Positions 8,367 through 17,001 of a DNA stretch of 64,000 bases are shown here, piece after piece. The translations under genes were made by a program, and so were the position numbers. A model generated the notes under the pieces. That model saw nothing but the letters and a program-made list of their open reading frames with translations, was not told the origin of the DNA and ran no database searches. The stretch is from assembly GCA_022447925.1 (NCBI GenBank), contig JAKUTS010000002.1:110886-174885 (forward strand), given 5' to 3'. This stretch comes from SAR202 cluster bacterium. Lineage in GTDB: Bacteria; Chloroflexota; Dehalococcoidia; Lucifugimonadales; UBA2962. Position 1 is the first letter of the stretch; every line of letters starts with the position of its first letter.

Positions 8367-9332
8367 TCAGCATCCGTAAGAACTAGCTTTTTGACCAAGA
8401 GCTCTGGCCACTTTTGCTCGATCGTTATACGGTTGCAAAACCAAACAAATAAAATCATTTAAAGGCGTATCTATATTATTTTGTTTACCTAGCTTTGATA
8501 CCGCTCCATTTAAAACATCTACTTCCAATGGATTACCGTTGATCAAATCCATAAACATTGAAGATACTGCCACCTCTTTGTGTTCCAGTAAATAACTCAT
8601 TTGCTCTTCCTCTATGGTGTCAGGCAAATAAACTTTCATAGACCGTGCAACATTGGCTACTTCAGAAATCACTCCTTTTATCATATTGAATGAATCTTTG
8701 GTGGTTAAAATTTGCTTAATTGACTCACGGGTTACACACATCATGCCACTAAGTGCGCATATCAGAATGAGTTTTGACCATAAAGTGGAATTGATATCTT
8801 CTGATATATTGGAATTTATACCAGCTTTCACCATAGTTTCATTGATATCAATTATCTGATGTGTAGGCTTTCCAAATTTAGGGCCAAAAACAATTGAACA
8901 CCCACCACCATATTCATTAATTACACCAGGAGACTCTAACGAGGCGTCAATATAGGTAGCCCCAAGTAGTATCGATGCTTTATCAAAGGCATGTTCAAGC
9001 TGGTCACCACTGCCCAATCCGTTCTGCAACGTTAGTATATGTGTATTATCTACAACAGCAGGCTCAATAATCTTTATTGCCTCAACATTTGAATACCCTT
9101 TTACACAATACAAAACCAGGTCAGCTTCAAATAACCCATCTAATTCTTGTTTCACAAAGACGTTTTGTAATATGAAATTATTTGAGGTCACGCTATTAAT
9201 AATTAACCCATGCGATTCCATGGCTGCCGCATGATCGCCTCTCGCAATAAATAGCACATCATGGCCTGCTTTAGCTAAAACAGCTCCATAATACCCGCCA
9301 ACAGCACCAGATCCCATCACTAAAATCTTCAT
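8367..9332 (-). CDS. Ketopantoate reductase family protein (ApbA/PanE)
   Basis: A 321-residue NADP-dependent reductase. MKILVMGSGAVGGYYGAVLA is the Rossmann GxGxxG motif of PanE; the C-terminal all-helical domain follows from about 175 with LWSKLILICALSGMMCVTR. The family reduces 2-ketopantoate to pantoate, but many paralogues act on other 2-oxo acids, and the neighbours (cupin, MFS) are not pantothenate genes, so I leave the symbol blank. The start has GAGGT upstream. It is divergent from the M20 peptidase, with a 184-base region between. Confidence 0.85.
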   Translation of the reverse strand: MKILVMGSGAVGGYYGAVLAKAGHDVLFIARGDHAAAMESHGLIINSVTSNNFILQNVFVKQELDGLFEADLVLYCVKGYSNVEAIKIIEPAVVDNTHILTLQNGLGSGDQLEHAFDKASILLGATYIDASLESPGVINEYGGGCSIVFGPKFGKPTHQIIDINETMVKAGINSNISEDINSTLWSKLILICALSGMMCVTRESIKQILTTKDSFNMIKGVISEVANVARSMKVYLPDTIEEEQMSYLLEHKEVAVSSMFMDLINGNPLEVDVLNGAVSKLGKQNNIDTPLNDFICLVLQPYNDRAKVARALGQKASSYGC

Positions 9333-9455
9333 AATACAGACCTCAGTTCAAAAAATTAACTAATGATTTTGTTTTAAACCGTTTTCAAATAGGTTTACAT
9401 ACAACGTATATACCTTGTCAGTTTAACTTCCACCAATAAAACCTTGCAATGGTTC

Positions 9456-9483
9456 TTGACACACATCCTAGGGGCCATAAAAT
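9456..9483 (+). promoter_or_regulatory. Strong sigma-70-type promoter of the peptidase-larA operon
   Basis: Perfect TTGACA (9456-9461), a 16-base spacer, then TAAAAT (9478-9483). It is the best promoter in the window. The 11-base sequence AGGGGCCATAA overlaps the spacer and -10 (9470-9480) and recurs at 9506-9516 directly before the start codon, where its GGGG part is also the ribosome-binding site. Confidence 0.65.
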
Positions 9484-9516
9484 GATGTCTCTGTACAAAC
9501 TAATGAGGGGCCATAA
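9470..9516 (+). repeat. 11-base direct repeat AGGGGCCATAA around the promoter and ribosome-binding site
   Basis: Copies at 9470-9480 and 9506-9516, with starts 36 bases apart. The first overlaps the promoter spacer and -10 box; the second supplies the Shine-Dalgarno sequence and abuts the ATG. The placement would suit an operator, but a small local duplication explains it equally well. Confidence 0.6.
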
Positions 9517-10617
9517 ATGATAAATAGCGACAGGTTAGTAAAAACTTTTTGTGACATAGTGCAAATCGACAGCATATCCGGAGAGGAAGACGATATAGCA
9601 GAAGACCTCACATCACGATTAGAAAATCTTGGTTTAACTGTAGAAGCAGACGATTATGGCAACTTGATTGCAAATTCCGACAACTTCGACTCGAATTTTG
9701 ATTCTCCTCCCATACTGTTATCTGTTCACATGGATACCGTTGATCCGGGACGAGGTATAAAACCACAGGTAGAGGATGGTGTTGTCCGATCTGATGGCAC
9801 CACAATCATAGGAGGTGATGCGAAAGCAGGCGTTGCGGCCGTTTTAGAAGCAATTGAATCAATAAATGAAGATAAAGCTGAGCATCTCCCATACCAAGTA
9901 TGTTTAACAAGAGAGGAGGAAACTGGGCTTCATGGCGCAAGAAATCTAGATTTTTCAAAAATATATGCAAAGGAAGCTATAGTATTTGATGGAGAAGGAC
10001 CTGTGAATACAGTCACCGTCGCGGCGCCAACATATATTGGGTTCACAATCGAAATTACTGGCCGAGCTGCACATGCAGGAGTAGAACCAGAAAAAGGACT
10101 ATCAGCTATCAGAATTGCGGCAGAACTAATAACAAGAATGCCACAAGGACGATTAGATGAAGACACCACTTTTAATATTGGGTTAATAGAAGGAGGTAGT
10201 GTCAGAAACACAGTACCGGAAGATGCAAAAATAATTGGGGAATTTAGAAGTCAAAATATAGAAACAATAGATAATATTGGACTTGAGATCAAAGATATTA
10301 TAAGTCGAGTTCAACTGATGTACCCGGACGCCGAACTAAAAGATCATCTGCATACTGAATTTGAACACTATGAATTTGGAGATAAAGACCCTACGTATAT
10401 TCGTGTTGCTGAGGCCATGAGGCAAATGAACTTGACGCCTGCAATGAAATCAAGCGGTGGAGGTACAGATGGGAATGTTTTCAGGCTAAAGGGAATAACA
10501 TCCGTTGTTGTAGGTATGGCAGATAACGGCATGCATACCGTACGTGAGCATGTGAAAATTAACGAATTGACCGATGCCGCTCAATTCTGTGAAATTGTTC
10601 TAAAAGCAAAACAATAG
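9517..10617 (+). CDS. M20-family zinc peptidase (PepT-like)
   Basis: A 366-residue metallopeptidase related to tripeptide aminopeptidase T. Visible active-site elements: HMDTV (His71, Asp73), GGDAKAG (bridging Asp101), TREEETGLHG (general-base and zinc-binding glutamates near 134-135), FDGEG, and GMHTVREH near the C-terminus with the last zinc histidine. GRAAHAG marks the dimerisation (lid) domain. Cytosolic, no signal. GAGGGG is spaced 6 bases from the ATG. It is followed 8 bases later by larA, so the pair is an operon driven by the promoter at 9456. The substrate may be a small peptide or N-acyl amino acid. Confidence 0.9.
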   Translation: MINSDRLVKTFCDIVQIDSISGEEDDIAEDLTSRLENLGLTVEADDYGNLIANSDNFDSNFDSPPILLSVHMDTVDPGRGIKPQVEDGVVRSDGTTIIGGDAKAGVAAVLEAIESINEDKAEHLPYQVCLTREEETGLHGARNLDFSKIYAKEAIVFDGEGPVNTVTVAAPTYIGFTIEITGRAAHAGVEPEKGLSAIRIAAELITRMPQGRLDEDTTFNIGLIEGGSVRNTVPEDAKIIGEFRSQNIETIDNIGLEIKDIISRVQLMYPDAELKDHLHTEFEHYEFGDKDPTYIRVAEAMRQMNLTPAMKSSGGGTDGNVFRLKGITSVVVGMADNGMHTVREHVKINELTDAAQFCEIVLKAKQ

Positions 10618-10625
10618 GACTAGAT

Positions 10626-11900
10626 ATGTTAGTCAAACTTGCTTATGGAGAGACTGGGATACAGGTCAATTTACCTGAGTCTATAACCGACATCGTTGAG
10701 CCGGAGTATGTGCCCGGCTTACCAGATGAAACTGCTGCTATTCAAACTGCATTAAGAAACCCAATAGGTTCAAAACCTCTTCGCCAGCTAACATCTCCTG
10801 ATCAAAAAATTGCAATTTCGATTTGCGACATTACACGCCCATCACCCACCAACGTGGTACTTCCGTATATATTAAAAGAACTGTCTCATGTACCTAAAGA
10901 AAATGTGTCCATACTTGTTGCCACAGGTACTCACAGAGCTAACTCCGAAAATGAATTAATAAATATGCTAGGACGTGAAATAGCAAGCAATAATAAAATT
11001 ATTAACCACGACTGTTTTGATAATGAAAATTTGATTTTGAGTGGAAAAACAAAAGATGGTACGCCCATTTGGTTAAACAAAACATGGATTGAATCAGACG
11101 TAAGAATAACCTGCGGTTTTGTTGAACCTCACTTTTTTGCCGGCTTCTCTGGTGGACCTAAAATGGTGGCGCCTGGTTTAGCTGGATTCGATACCATAAT
11201 GGCCTTACATAATGCGGAAAGAATAGGGTCTCCGAAAGCGGTCTGGGGGATAACTAATGGCAATCCTGTGCATGATACCGTAAGAGAAATTTCAAAGATA
11301 ACAGGCGTGGACTTTTCCATTGATGTAACTATAAATAAAAACCGAGAAATTACTTCTGTATTCGCAGGTAACTTATTCGAGGCTCATAATGCCGCCTGCG
11401 AAACATCAAAACGAATAGTAATGAGACCCGTTGAAAATGAGTATGACATCGTGATCACTACTAACTCAGGGTATCCTTTAGACCAAAACTTGTACCAAAC
11501 TGTTAAAGGATTATCAGCAGCTGCGCAGATAGTTAAAATGGGAGGAACAATTATTTGTGCTTCTGAATGTAGAGATGGGCTTCCCAGCCACGGTGAGTAT
11601 AGCAAGATACTATCTGAATCGAACTCAATGTCTAAACTATTAGACGACATTAATAAGGCCGAATTTACCAGACACGATCAATGGCAAGTACAAGTGCAGG
11701 CAAAAATACAAATGCGTGCTGAGGTTTTTATTAAATCAGACTATTTGACAGATGTACAAATACAAGCTGCGCATTTTAATCCGATATCTAGTATAGAAGC
11801 TGCTATCACCGATTCTATAAACAAACATGGTAAAGGAGCTCGCATCTGCGTTCTCCCAGAAGGCCCACAAACAGTTCCTTACCTATCAAACAATATTTAA
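10626..11900 (+). CDS. larA: LarA-family nickel-dependent racemase/epimerase
   Basis: A 424-residue homologue of lactate racemase LarA (DUF2088 plus C-terminal domain), which uses a nickel-pincer nucleotide. Residues matching the Lactobacillus plantarum enzyme occur at a constant offset of five: His103 (GTHR), His169 (EPHFFAG), Lys179 (GGPKMVAPG, the lysine that binds the cofactor covalently) and His195 (ALHNAE), with Arg71 in DITRPSP. All key residues are kept, so an active nickel enzyme is likely. LarA paralogues vary in substrate (lactate, malate, other 2-hydroxy acids), so the substrate is not assigned. The cofactor nickel-inserter LarC is encoded 5 kb away; LarB and LarE are not in the window. 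Confidence 0.88.
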   Translation: MLVKLAYGETGIQVNLPESITDIVEPEYVPGLPDETAAIQTALRNPIGSKPLRQLTSPDQKIAISICDITRPSPTNVVLPYILKELSHVPKENVSILVATGTHRANSENELINMLGREIASNNKIINHDCFDNENLILSGKTKDGTPIWLNKTWIESDVRITCGFVEPHFFAGFSGGPKMVAPGLAGFDTIMALHNAERIGSPKAVWGITNGNPVHDTVREISKITGVDFSIDVTINKNREITSVFAGNLFEAHNAACETSKRIVMRPVENEYDIVITTNSGYPLDQNLYQTVKGLSAAAQIVKMGGTIICASECRDGLPSHGEYSKILSESNSMSKLLDDINKAEFTRHDQWQVQVQAKIQMRAEVFIKSDYLTDVQIQAAHFNPISSIEAAITDSINKHGKGARICVLPEGPQTVPYLSNNI

Positions 11901-11936
11901 ATTTTTATAAAACTCATAATTAGATTTATAAAAATT
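11900..11936. terminator. AT-rich inverted repeat between convergent larA and rplL
   Basis: Twelve perfect base pairs (11900-11911 with 11925-11936) and a 13-base loop, spanning the stop regions of both convergent genes. The runs of T on each strand make it a plausible bidirectional terminator, though the stem is all A-T. Confidence 0.5.
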
Positions 11937-12321
11937 AGGAAATACTTGCTTTAGCTCCTGCTTCCTCTAGTTTCGCTTTTGCAGTTTCAGCATCTTCTTT
12001 ACCTACGCCTTCCTTAACATTAGCAGGCGCACTCTCAACCAAATCTTTCGCTTCTTTTAAGCCTAGGGATGTTACTTCTCTCACGGCTTTAATAACGTTA
12101 ATTTTGTTAGGCCCCACTTCATCGAGCTTAACAGCGAAATCTGTTTTATCTTCAGCAGCTTCAGCTCCGCCTGCACCCGCATCAGCACCAGCTCCAGGAG
12201 CGGCTACTGCAACAGCTGCAGCGGCACTGACCCCAAAAGTTTCCTCTAATTCTTTCACAAGCTCCGATAGCTCAAGGACAGACATTCCTTTTATAGCTTC
12301 TAAAATTTCTTCTTTACTCAT
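11935..12321 (-). CDS. rplL: 50S ribosomal protein L7/L12
   Basis: A 128-residue stalk protein. It has the N-terminal dimerisation helix ([21 protein letters not shown]), an Ala/Gly-rich hinge at about 35-55, and the C-terminal domain with [25 protein letters not shown] that contacts translation factors. AGGAG precedes the ATG. It is the last gene of the ribosomal block; rpoB and rpoC, which usually follow, are not here, and a convergent larA ends 35 bases away. Confidence 0.97.
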   Translation of the reverse strand: MSKEEILEAIKGMSVLELSELVKELEETFGVSAAAAVAVAAPGAGADAGAGGAEAAEDKTDFAVKLDEVGPNKINVIKAVREVTSLGLKEAKDLVESAPANVKEGVGKEDAETAKAKLEEAGAKASIS

Positions 12322-12374
12322 TTATCAACTCCTAAACCTTATATAACTTAAAAATTTTTTAATCGTAATTGATC

Positions 12375-12992
12375 TTATTCAGTCTTTTCTTCAGTTGCCT
12401 CTGTAGCAGCTTCTTCTTCTACTGGTGCCTCCTCCTCAGTTACCTCTGTAGCAGCTTCTTCTTCTACTGGTGCCGCTGGAGTAGCTTCTACATGTCTCTG
12501 AATCACGTTAGCCAAACCATTAATAGGTGAATTTAAGACATATACTAAGCCCTGGATACCACCATTTAACTGACCAACAAGCTTAGTTAATAACTCCGTT
12601 TTGCCAGGTAGTCGTGATAGTTGTTCTATTTCCTTTATATCAAGAGACCTATCTCCCATTAAAGCACCACGAATTGCAAGTTCTGAATCCGAGTCTTTAA
12701 TGAAAGTTGTAAGGGTCTTTACTGCATCAACCACCTCTCCATACCCTAAAACCAATCCAGTAGGACCAGAAATGATTTCCTTTAACAAGCTTTTATCAGC
12801 GGAGTCAGCCGCAATGTAAGCTAAAGTGTTCTTAACAATTACATATTCAACATCTTTTGCTCTCAACATTTTTCTAAGCTCATTTGTCTCAGTAACAGAC
12901 ATGCCAGAATAGTCAGTTGATACAGCTATTGTGCTGTCAGCTATGCGTTTTGTTAAACTTTCTACCACTTGTGCTTTTTGTGGTGTAGGCAT
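12375..12992 (-). CDS. rplJ: 50S ribosomal protein L10 with acidic C-terminal repeat tail
   Basis: A 205-residue L10, the base of the L7/L12 stalk. The globular part (about 1-165) is normal. Beyond it is an extra tail made of two copies of a 15-residue Val-Glu-Glu-Glu-Ala-Ala-Thr-Glu unit, very acidic and probably disordered; most bacterial L10 proteins stop near 165-175. The start is ATG with GGGAG just 5 bases upstream, located directly after the T-run of an attenuator-like hairpin. It is 53 bases upstream of rplL, so the two are cotranscribed. Confidence 0.95.
   Translation of the reverse strand: MPTPQKAQVVESLTKRIADSTIAVSTDYSGMSVTETNELRKMLRAKDVEYVIVKNTLAYIAADSADKSLLKEIISGPTGLVLGYGEVVDAVKTLTTFIKDSDSELAIRGALMGDRSLDIKEIEQLSRLPGKTELLTKLVGQLNGGIQGLVYVLNSPINGLANVIQRHVEATPAAPVEEEAATEVTEEEAPVEEEAATEATEEKTE
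12391..12474 (-). repeat. Tandem 45-base repeat in the rplJ tail
   Basis: Two 39-base copies (12391-12429 and 12436-12474) differ at one base, with a period of 45 bases (15 codons). The near identity at synonymous positions indicates a recent duplication. Confidence 0.85.
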
Positions 12993-13003
12993 ATTTTTCT
13001 CCC

Positions 13004-13030
13004 AAAAAAAATCCCGACTTGCAAGTCGGG
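13004..13030 (-). terminator. Attenuator-like hairpin in the rplJ leader
   Basis: On the minus strand an 18-base perfect palindrome CCCGACTTGCAAGTCGGG (13013-13030) is followed by eight Ts (after one A) at 13004-13012, a textbook intrinsic terminator. It ends 12 bases before the rplJ ATG, so it can only serve as a conditional terminator for rplJ-rplL. Confidence 0.75.
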
Positions 13031-13143
13031 AGTTCCATCATAAACAATTATGGTGATAACTTACTTCAACTTGCCTCGGTAGGTAATATTATTCTGACGA
13101 ATTTCGTCAGGACCGACTGTCTCAGGCCAATCTATTCAATTAA
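13031..13143 (-). promoter_or_regulatory. Probable L10 leader RNA with possible antiterminator
   Basis: The region between rplA and rplJ holds a second hairpin, CTGACGA-ATT-TCGTCAG (13094-13110), and the sequence AGTCGG (minus strand, 13113-13118), which is exactly complementary to CCGACT in the 5' arm of the terminator hairpin. Leaders of rplJ bind L10 or L10-L12 for autoregulation in many bacteria, so an attenuation switch is plausible. Confidence 0.55.
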
Positions 13144-13863
13144 TTATAAATCATTTCCTTTTATTTCGCTTATAGCTGCTGCATTAAGCGGGGTACTAGG
13201 CCCCATTGTACTAGTTAAGAAGGCGGACAGTATAAACTCACCTTTTACGCCAGATGGCCTAGCGCGAACAATATGATCAACAACAGAAGATATGTTTTCA
13301 ACTAGTTGACCTGCATCAAAACTAGCCTTACCTACCACAACATGAATTATGGATGTTTTATCGAGTTTGAATTCCACACGCCCCTTCCTGGCATCATTAA
13401 CTGCTCTGTCTATATCTTCCGTAGCTACGACAGTACCTGTTTTGGGATTAGGCATTAATCCTTTTCTACCTAATACTTTGCCTAGTTTACTAACCTTACC
13501 CATCATATCAGCGGTTGCTATGGAAACATCAAAATCAGCCCAACCACCTTCAATCTTTTTTATTAATTCATCATCTCCAATATAATCCGCACCTGCAGAT
13601 TGAGCTATTGATACACCTTCACCTTGTACAAAAACTGCAATTTTAACAGTCTTACCGTTTCCATTAGGGAGAGGTGCAACGCCTCTAACTTGTTGATCAG
13701 CGTGACGTGGGTCTGCGGACGTGCGTAAATGCAACTCAATTGACTCATCAAATTTACTAGTTGCGGTGGCTTTAACTTTTACAACCGCCTCTTCAATTGT
13801 ATATTCTGACTCACGGTCAATTAATGAAGTTGCAGAATTATATCTTTTACCATGCTTACCCAA
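13144..13863 (-). CDS. rplA: 50S ribosomal protein L1
   Basis: A 239-residue L1, the 23S-binding protein of the E-site stalk. Recognisable stretches are KFDESIELHLRTSADPRHADQ, VRGVAPLPNGNGKTVKIAVF, and LGRKGLMPNPKTGTV, the L1 signature. Length is normal (about 230). The start is TTG with GAGGAG upstream. It sits between rplK and the rplJ leader. Confidence 0.97.
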   Translation of the reverse strand: MGKHGKRYNSATSLIDRESEYTIEEAVVKVKATATSKFDESIELHLRTSADPRHADQQVRGVAPLPNGNGKTVKIAVFVQGEGVSIAQSAGADYIGDDELIKKIEGGWADFDVSIATADMMGKVSKLGKVLGRKGLMPNPKTGTVVATEDIDRAVNDARKGRVEFKLDKTSIIHVVVGKASFDAGQLVENISSVVDHIVRARPSGVKGEFILSAFLTSTMGPSTPLNAAAISEIKGNDL

Positions 13864-13897
13864 GATGAACTCCTCATCAAAATTATCTACTTAGAAA

Positions 13898-14320
13898 TTA
13901 AACGATTTCTATACCCATGCTTCTAGCAGTGCCAGAAACGATTTTTATTGCGCCTTCTATATCTGCAGCATTTAGATCAGGCATTTTAATTTCAGCTATT
14001 TCACGGACTTTGTCTTTAGAAACTTTCCCTACTTTATCTCTATTTGGCTCGCTACTCCCCTTACTAATTCCGGCAGCTTTCTTTAATAAAGCTGTGGCTG
14101 GAGAGGTTTTAGTAATGAAAGAAAATGATCTATCTTCGTAAACTGACAACTCTACAGGGATTATGTTTCCTTGCTGTGAACTGGTCCGTTCATTATATTC
14201 TTTTACAAAAGCCATTATATTTACCCCGTGTTGTCCCAACGCAGGGCCTATTGGAGGTGCAGGACTTGCCTTACCAGCCTCTAACTCAAGCTTTAAAATT
14301 GTTAAAACTTTTTTTGCCAC
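13898..14320 (-). CDS. rplK: 50S ribosomal protein L11
   Basis: A 140-residue L11 of the GTPase-associated centre. [33 protein letters not shown] is the conserved N-terminal domain (first 20 residues of it suffice for recognition), and the C-terminal RNA-binding domain ends with [12 protein letters not shown]. The start is GTG with AAGGA upstream. It lies between nusG and rplA in the usual order. Confidence 0.97.
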   Translation of the reverse strand: MAKKVLTILKLELEAGKASPAPPIGPALGQHGVNIMAFVKEYNERTSSQQGNIIPVELSVYEDRSFSFITKTSPATALLKKAAGISKGSSEPNRDKVGKVSKDKVREIAEIKMPDLNAADIEGAIKIVSGTARSMGIEIV

Positions 14321-14396
14321 ATTAATTCCTTAGATATGTTTGCTTTTTGATATTTTATACGGAGCGATTAACCTGTTAGGCTAGCGCAGTTATATA

Positions 14397-14969
14397 TTAT
14401 GCGCGTTCAACTTGTAAAAAGTCTAATTCGACAGGAGTTTCACGACCAAAGAAGGACACCAAGACTTTTAGTTTTGCACGATCAGGAAACACTTCATCAA
14501 CTGCACCTATAAAGTCAACAAACGGACCATCTTTAACTCGCACCACCTGACCTTTTTCAAAACCAACCCTAACCCTTGGCTCATTTGATTCCATCTGCTG
14601 AAGAATGTTATTAACTTCTTCTTCCTCAAGGGGCACTGGTTTAGGCCTTTTCTCTCCAGCGTCTTCAGCTGATACAAACCCTGTTACACCGGGAGTGTTT
14701 CTCACAACGTGCCAACTTTCATCATCCATTAACATCTTTACCATAATGTATCCCGGAAAGATCTTTTTTGACACAGGAACCCTACTGCCATCTTTGATTT
14801 CAATTTCTTCCTCAGTAGGAATAATCACTTCAAAAATTTTATTTGAAACATCCATGGTCTCTATTCGAAGCTCAAGATTACGTTTTACTCGTTCTTCTTG
14901 ACCTGAGTAAGCATGGACTATGTACCAACGATGGTTTGATTCTTCTTTTATTTTAGTAGCAGCAGACAT
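14397..14969 (-). CDS. nusG: Transcription termination/antitermination protein NusG
   Basis: A 190-residue NusG. The N-terminal NGN domain starts RWYIVHAYSGQEERVKRNL, with FPGYIMVKM in the middle and NTPGVTGFV near its end. The C-terminal KOW domain begins about residue 130 with FEKGQVVRVKDGPFVDFIG. NusG couples RNA polymerase to ribosomes or Rho. It follows secE by 9 bases. Confidence 0.97.
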   Translation of the reverse strand: MSAATKIKEESNHRWYIVHAYSGQEERVKRNLELRIETMDVSNKIFEVIIPTEEEIEIKDGSRVPVSKKIFPGYIMVKMLMDDESWHVVRNTPGVTGFVSAEDAGEKRPKPVPLEEEEVNNILQQMESNEPRVRVGFEKGQVVRVKDGPFVDFIGAVDEVFPDRAKLKVLVSFFGRETPVELDFLQVERA

Positions 14970-14978
14970 GTTAATTAA

Positions 14979-15215
14979 TTAATTACCTATAAAAACCCCT
15001 ACTAGACGTGAAAAACCAATGTCTACCAAGCCTAGAAAAATACCTATCACTGCAGATACAGCCACTACCATTATCGTAAGTCGAGTAGTTTCCTCACGTG
15101 TAGGCCACGTGACTCTCCTCAGCTCTGAATAAATTTCGCCGAAAACGCGAAAACTAAACGCCTTTTTCGTTGCGTCTGTACTCACCTTCCGGGTTGCATT
15201 TTGTCCACGCGCCAA
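14979..15215 (-). CDS. secE: Preprotein translocase subunit SecE
   Basis: A 78-residue SecE with one transmembrane helix (MVVAVSAVIGIFLGLVDIGF) preceded by the amphipathic element EIYSELRRVTWPTREETTR, the family signature. It is part of the SecYEG channel. The start is TTG. It is 8 bases from rpmG and 9 from nusG. Confidence 0.95.
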   Translation of the reverse strand: MARGQNATRKVSTDATKKAFSFRVFGEIYSELRRVTWPTREETTRLTIMVVAVSAVIGIFLGLVDIGFSRLVGVFIGN

Positions 15216-15223
15216 AAGCTTTA

Positions 15224-15391
15224 CTACCTCACTTCCTTATGAAGTGTATGCACCCTACATCTCGGACAATAGCGATTCAATTCTAAACGCTGAGGATCAT
15301 TACGTCTGTTTTTAGACGTATGATACGTGCGTTCACGACAACGCTCACATCCGAGATTAACTAAACTTCTTGCATCGCCTTTTTTGGCCAT
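15224..15391 (-). CDS. rpmG: 50S ribosomal protein L33
   Basis: A 55-residue gene. From the ATG at 15391 the product begins [18 protein letters not shown] and ends [11 protein letters not shown]. Two Cys-x-x-Cys pairs (CERC, CPRC) mark the zinc-ribbon form of L33. It lies in the conserved slot between tuf and secE, 12 bases after the tuf stop on this strand, which confirms the call. Confidence 0.95.
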   Translation of the reverse strand: MAKKGDARSLVNLGCERCRERTYHTSKNRRNDPQRLELNRYCPRCRVHTLHKEVR

Positions 15392-15403
15392 GGATTAAAT
15401 TAC

Positions 15404-16609
15404 CTATTTGATTACTTTTGTTATGACTCCAGAGCCCACGGTTCTTCCACCTTCTCTAACCGCAAACCTTAGCTGATCTTCTAAAGCTACAGGAGTAATA
15501 AGTTTAATTTTCATCTCCACATTGTCACCAGGCATTACCATTTCTACACCAGAAGGTAATTCTATTTCACCAGTAACATCAGTGGTCCTTATATAAAACT
15601 GAGGTTTGTATCCTTGGAAGAACGGTGTGTGTCGTCCACCTTCTTCCTTACTTAAAACATAAACGTTTGCCTCAGCTTCAACGTGAGGTGTGATACTTCC
15701 AGGTTTAGCTAAAACCTGTCCTCTTTCAACATCTTCCCTATCAACACCTCTGACCAATAATCCTACGGCATCTCCTGCTTCACCTTCGTCTAGTGTCTTA
15801 TGAAACATCTCCACACCTGTAACGACAGTGGTAGTTGTTTCTTTTATACCAACAATCTCTACTTCATCACCAGTATTAACAATACCTTGCTCAATTCTGC
15901 CGGTAACGACTGTGCCTCTACCTTTAATACCAAAAACATCTTCTACTGGCATAAGGAATGGTTTATCTTTCGGCCTGTTAGGCACTGGTACATATGAGTC
16001 AACAGCATCCATTAATTCCCATATCTTTCCACCCCATTCTGAATCACGACCTAGCTGATCATCAGATGCCTCTAAAGCATTCAATGCACTGAGTCTAACA
16101 ATCGGAATGTCATCTCCAGGGAAACCATATTCAGTTAAAAGTTCCCTTAATTCCATTTCTACCAGCTCCAACAGTTCTTCATCATCCATTGCATCAACTT
16201 TATTCAATGCAACGACAATTGCTGGAACTTCCACCTGTCTGGCAAGCAAGATATGCTCACGTGTCTGAGGCATAGGTCCGTCAGGAGCACTTACGACTAA
16301 AATAGCACCATCCATCTGCGCAGCACCGGTAATCATATTCTTGATGTAGTCGGCGTGACCTGGGCAGTCAACGTGTGCATAATGACGCTGCTCTGTTTCA
16401 TATTCCACATGAGTAATAGCTATCGTCACCCCACGTGCTTTTTCTTCAGGCGCATTGTCTATAGTGTCAAAAGCTCTAAAGTTAGCTTGACCCGAAGACG
16501 CAAGCGTCCGAGTGATTGCAGCGGTTAACGTAGTTTTTCCATGATCTACGTGTCCTATTGTTCCAACATTTATATGCGGTTTATCTCTTACAAATTTTTC
16601 CTTCGCCAT
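15404..16609 (-). CDS. tuf: Elongation factor Tu
   Basis: A 401-residue EF-Tu that carries aminoacyl-tRNA to the ribosome. It contains GHVDHGKTT (P-loop, about 19-27), DCPGHADY (switch II), NKVD and SAL (guanine recognition), then the two beta-barrel domains with [14 protein letters not shown]. It is preceded by three tRNA genes on the same strand, the classical tRNA-tufB arrangement, and followed by rpmG. Confidence 0.98.
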   Translation of the reverse strand: MAKEKFVRDKPHINVGTIGHVDHGKTTLTAAITRTLASSGQANFRAFDTIDNAPEEKARGVTIAITHVEYETEQRHYAHVDCPGHADYIKNMITGAAQMDGAILVVSAPDGPMPQTREHILLARQVEVPAIVVALNKVDAMDDEELLELVEMELRELLTEYGFPGDDIPIVRLSALNALEASDDQLGRDSEWGGKIWELMDAVDSYVPVPNRPKDKPFLMPVEDVFGIKGRGTVVTGRIEQGIVNTGDEVEIVGIKETTTTVVTGVEMFHKTLDEGEAGDAVGLLVRGVDREDVERGQVLAKPGSITPHVEAEANVYVLSKEEGGRHTPFFQGYKPQFYIRTTDVTGEIELPSGVEMVMPGDNVEMKIKLITPVALEDQLRFAVREGGRTVGSGVITKVIK

Positions 16610-16637
16610 TCAGATATTCTCCATTGTTGTTTACACC

Positions 16638-16710
16638 AGCCCACAAGCAGACTTGAACTGCTGACCTCGTTCTTACCAAGAACGTGCTCTGCCAACTGAG
16701 CTATGTGGGC
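16638..16710 (-). tRNA. tRNA-Thr (GGT)
   Basis: 73 bases. Acceptor GCCCACA/TGTGGGC, anticodon loop TTGGTAA giving GGT, T-arm GTTCAAGTC. CCA is not encoded. It lies 28 bases upstream of tuf. Confidence 0.95.
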
Positions 16711-16747
16711 TCGTGGGGTTTTGGTATCAATTTTAAAGTCCAGAGAG

Positions 16748-16832
16748 TGGAGGGAGTAGGATTCGAACCTACGTAGCCCTTCCGGGCGCCAGATTTACAG
16801 TCTGGTGGATTTAACCACTCTCCCATCCCTCC
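16748..16832 (-). tRNA. tRNA-Tyr (GTA)
   Basis: 85 bases with a long variable arm. Acceptor GGAGGGA/TCCCTCC, anticodon loop CTGTAAA giving GTA, and T-arm GGTTCGAATCC. CCA is not encoded. Confidence 0.96.
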
Positions 16833-16845
16833 GCCACAACGCTTC

Positions 16846-16874
16846 ATTTTAGCATAGGCATAATAGCCTTGCCA
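16846..16874 (-). promoter_or_regulatory. Possible promoter for the tRNA-Tyr/tRNA-Thr/tuf transcript
   Basis: On the minus strand TGGCAA (16869-16874), a 17-base spacer and an extended -10 TGCTAAAAT (hexamer 16846-16851). The -10 lies 13 bases before the 5' end of tRNA-Tyr. The -35 is weak. Confidence 0.4.
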
Positions 16875-17001
16875 TGTCCATTTATTAAAGTTAATTACAA
16901 CTTAGTCGAAACATAAAGTATATTTTTGCCAAATATTTATAAATATTCGTGTGATTCTCGATAACTTCTACTTTAAGTGGTGATTTTTCACCTTGTAACG
17001 G

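Noticed and set aside
12104..12346. Plus-strand open frame rich in Ala/Ser/Pro opposite rplL
   Set aside because: It mirrors the alanine-rich hinge of L7/L12 and has no independent support.
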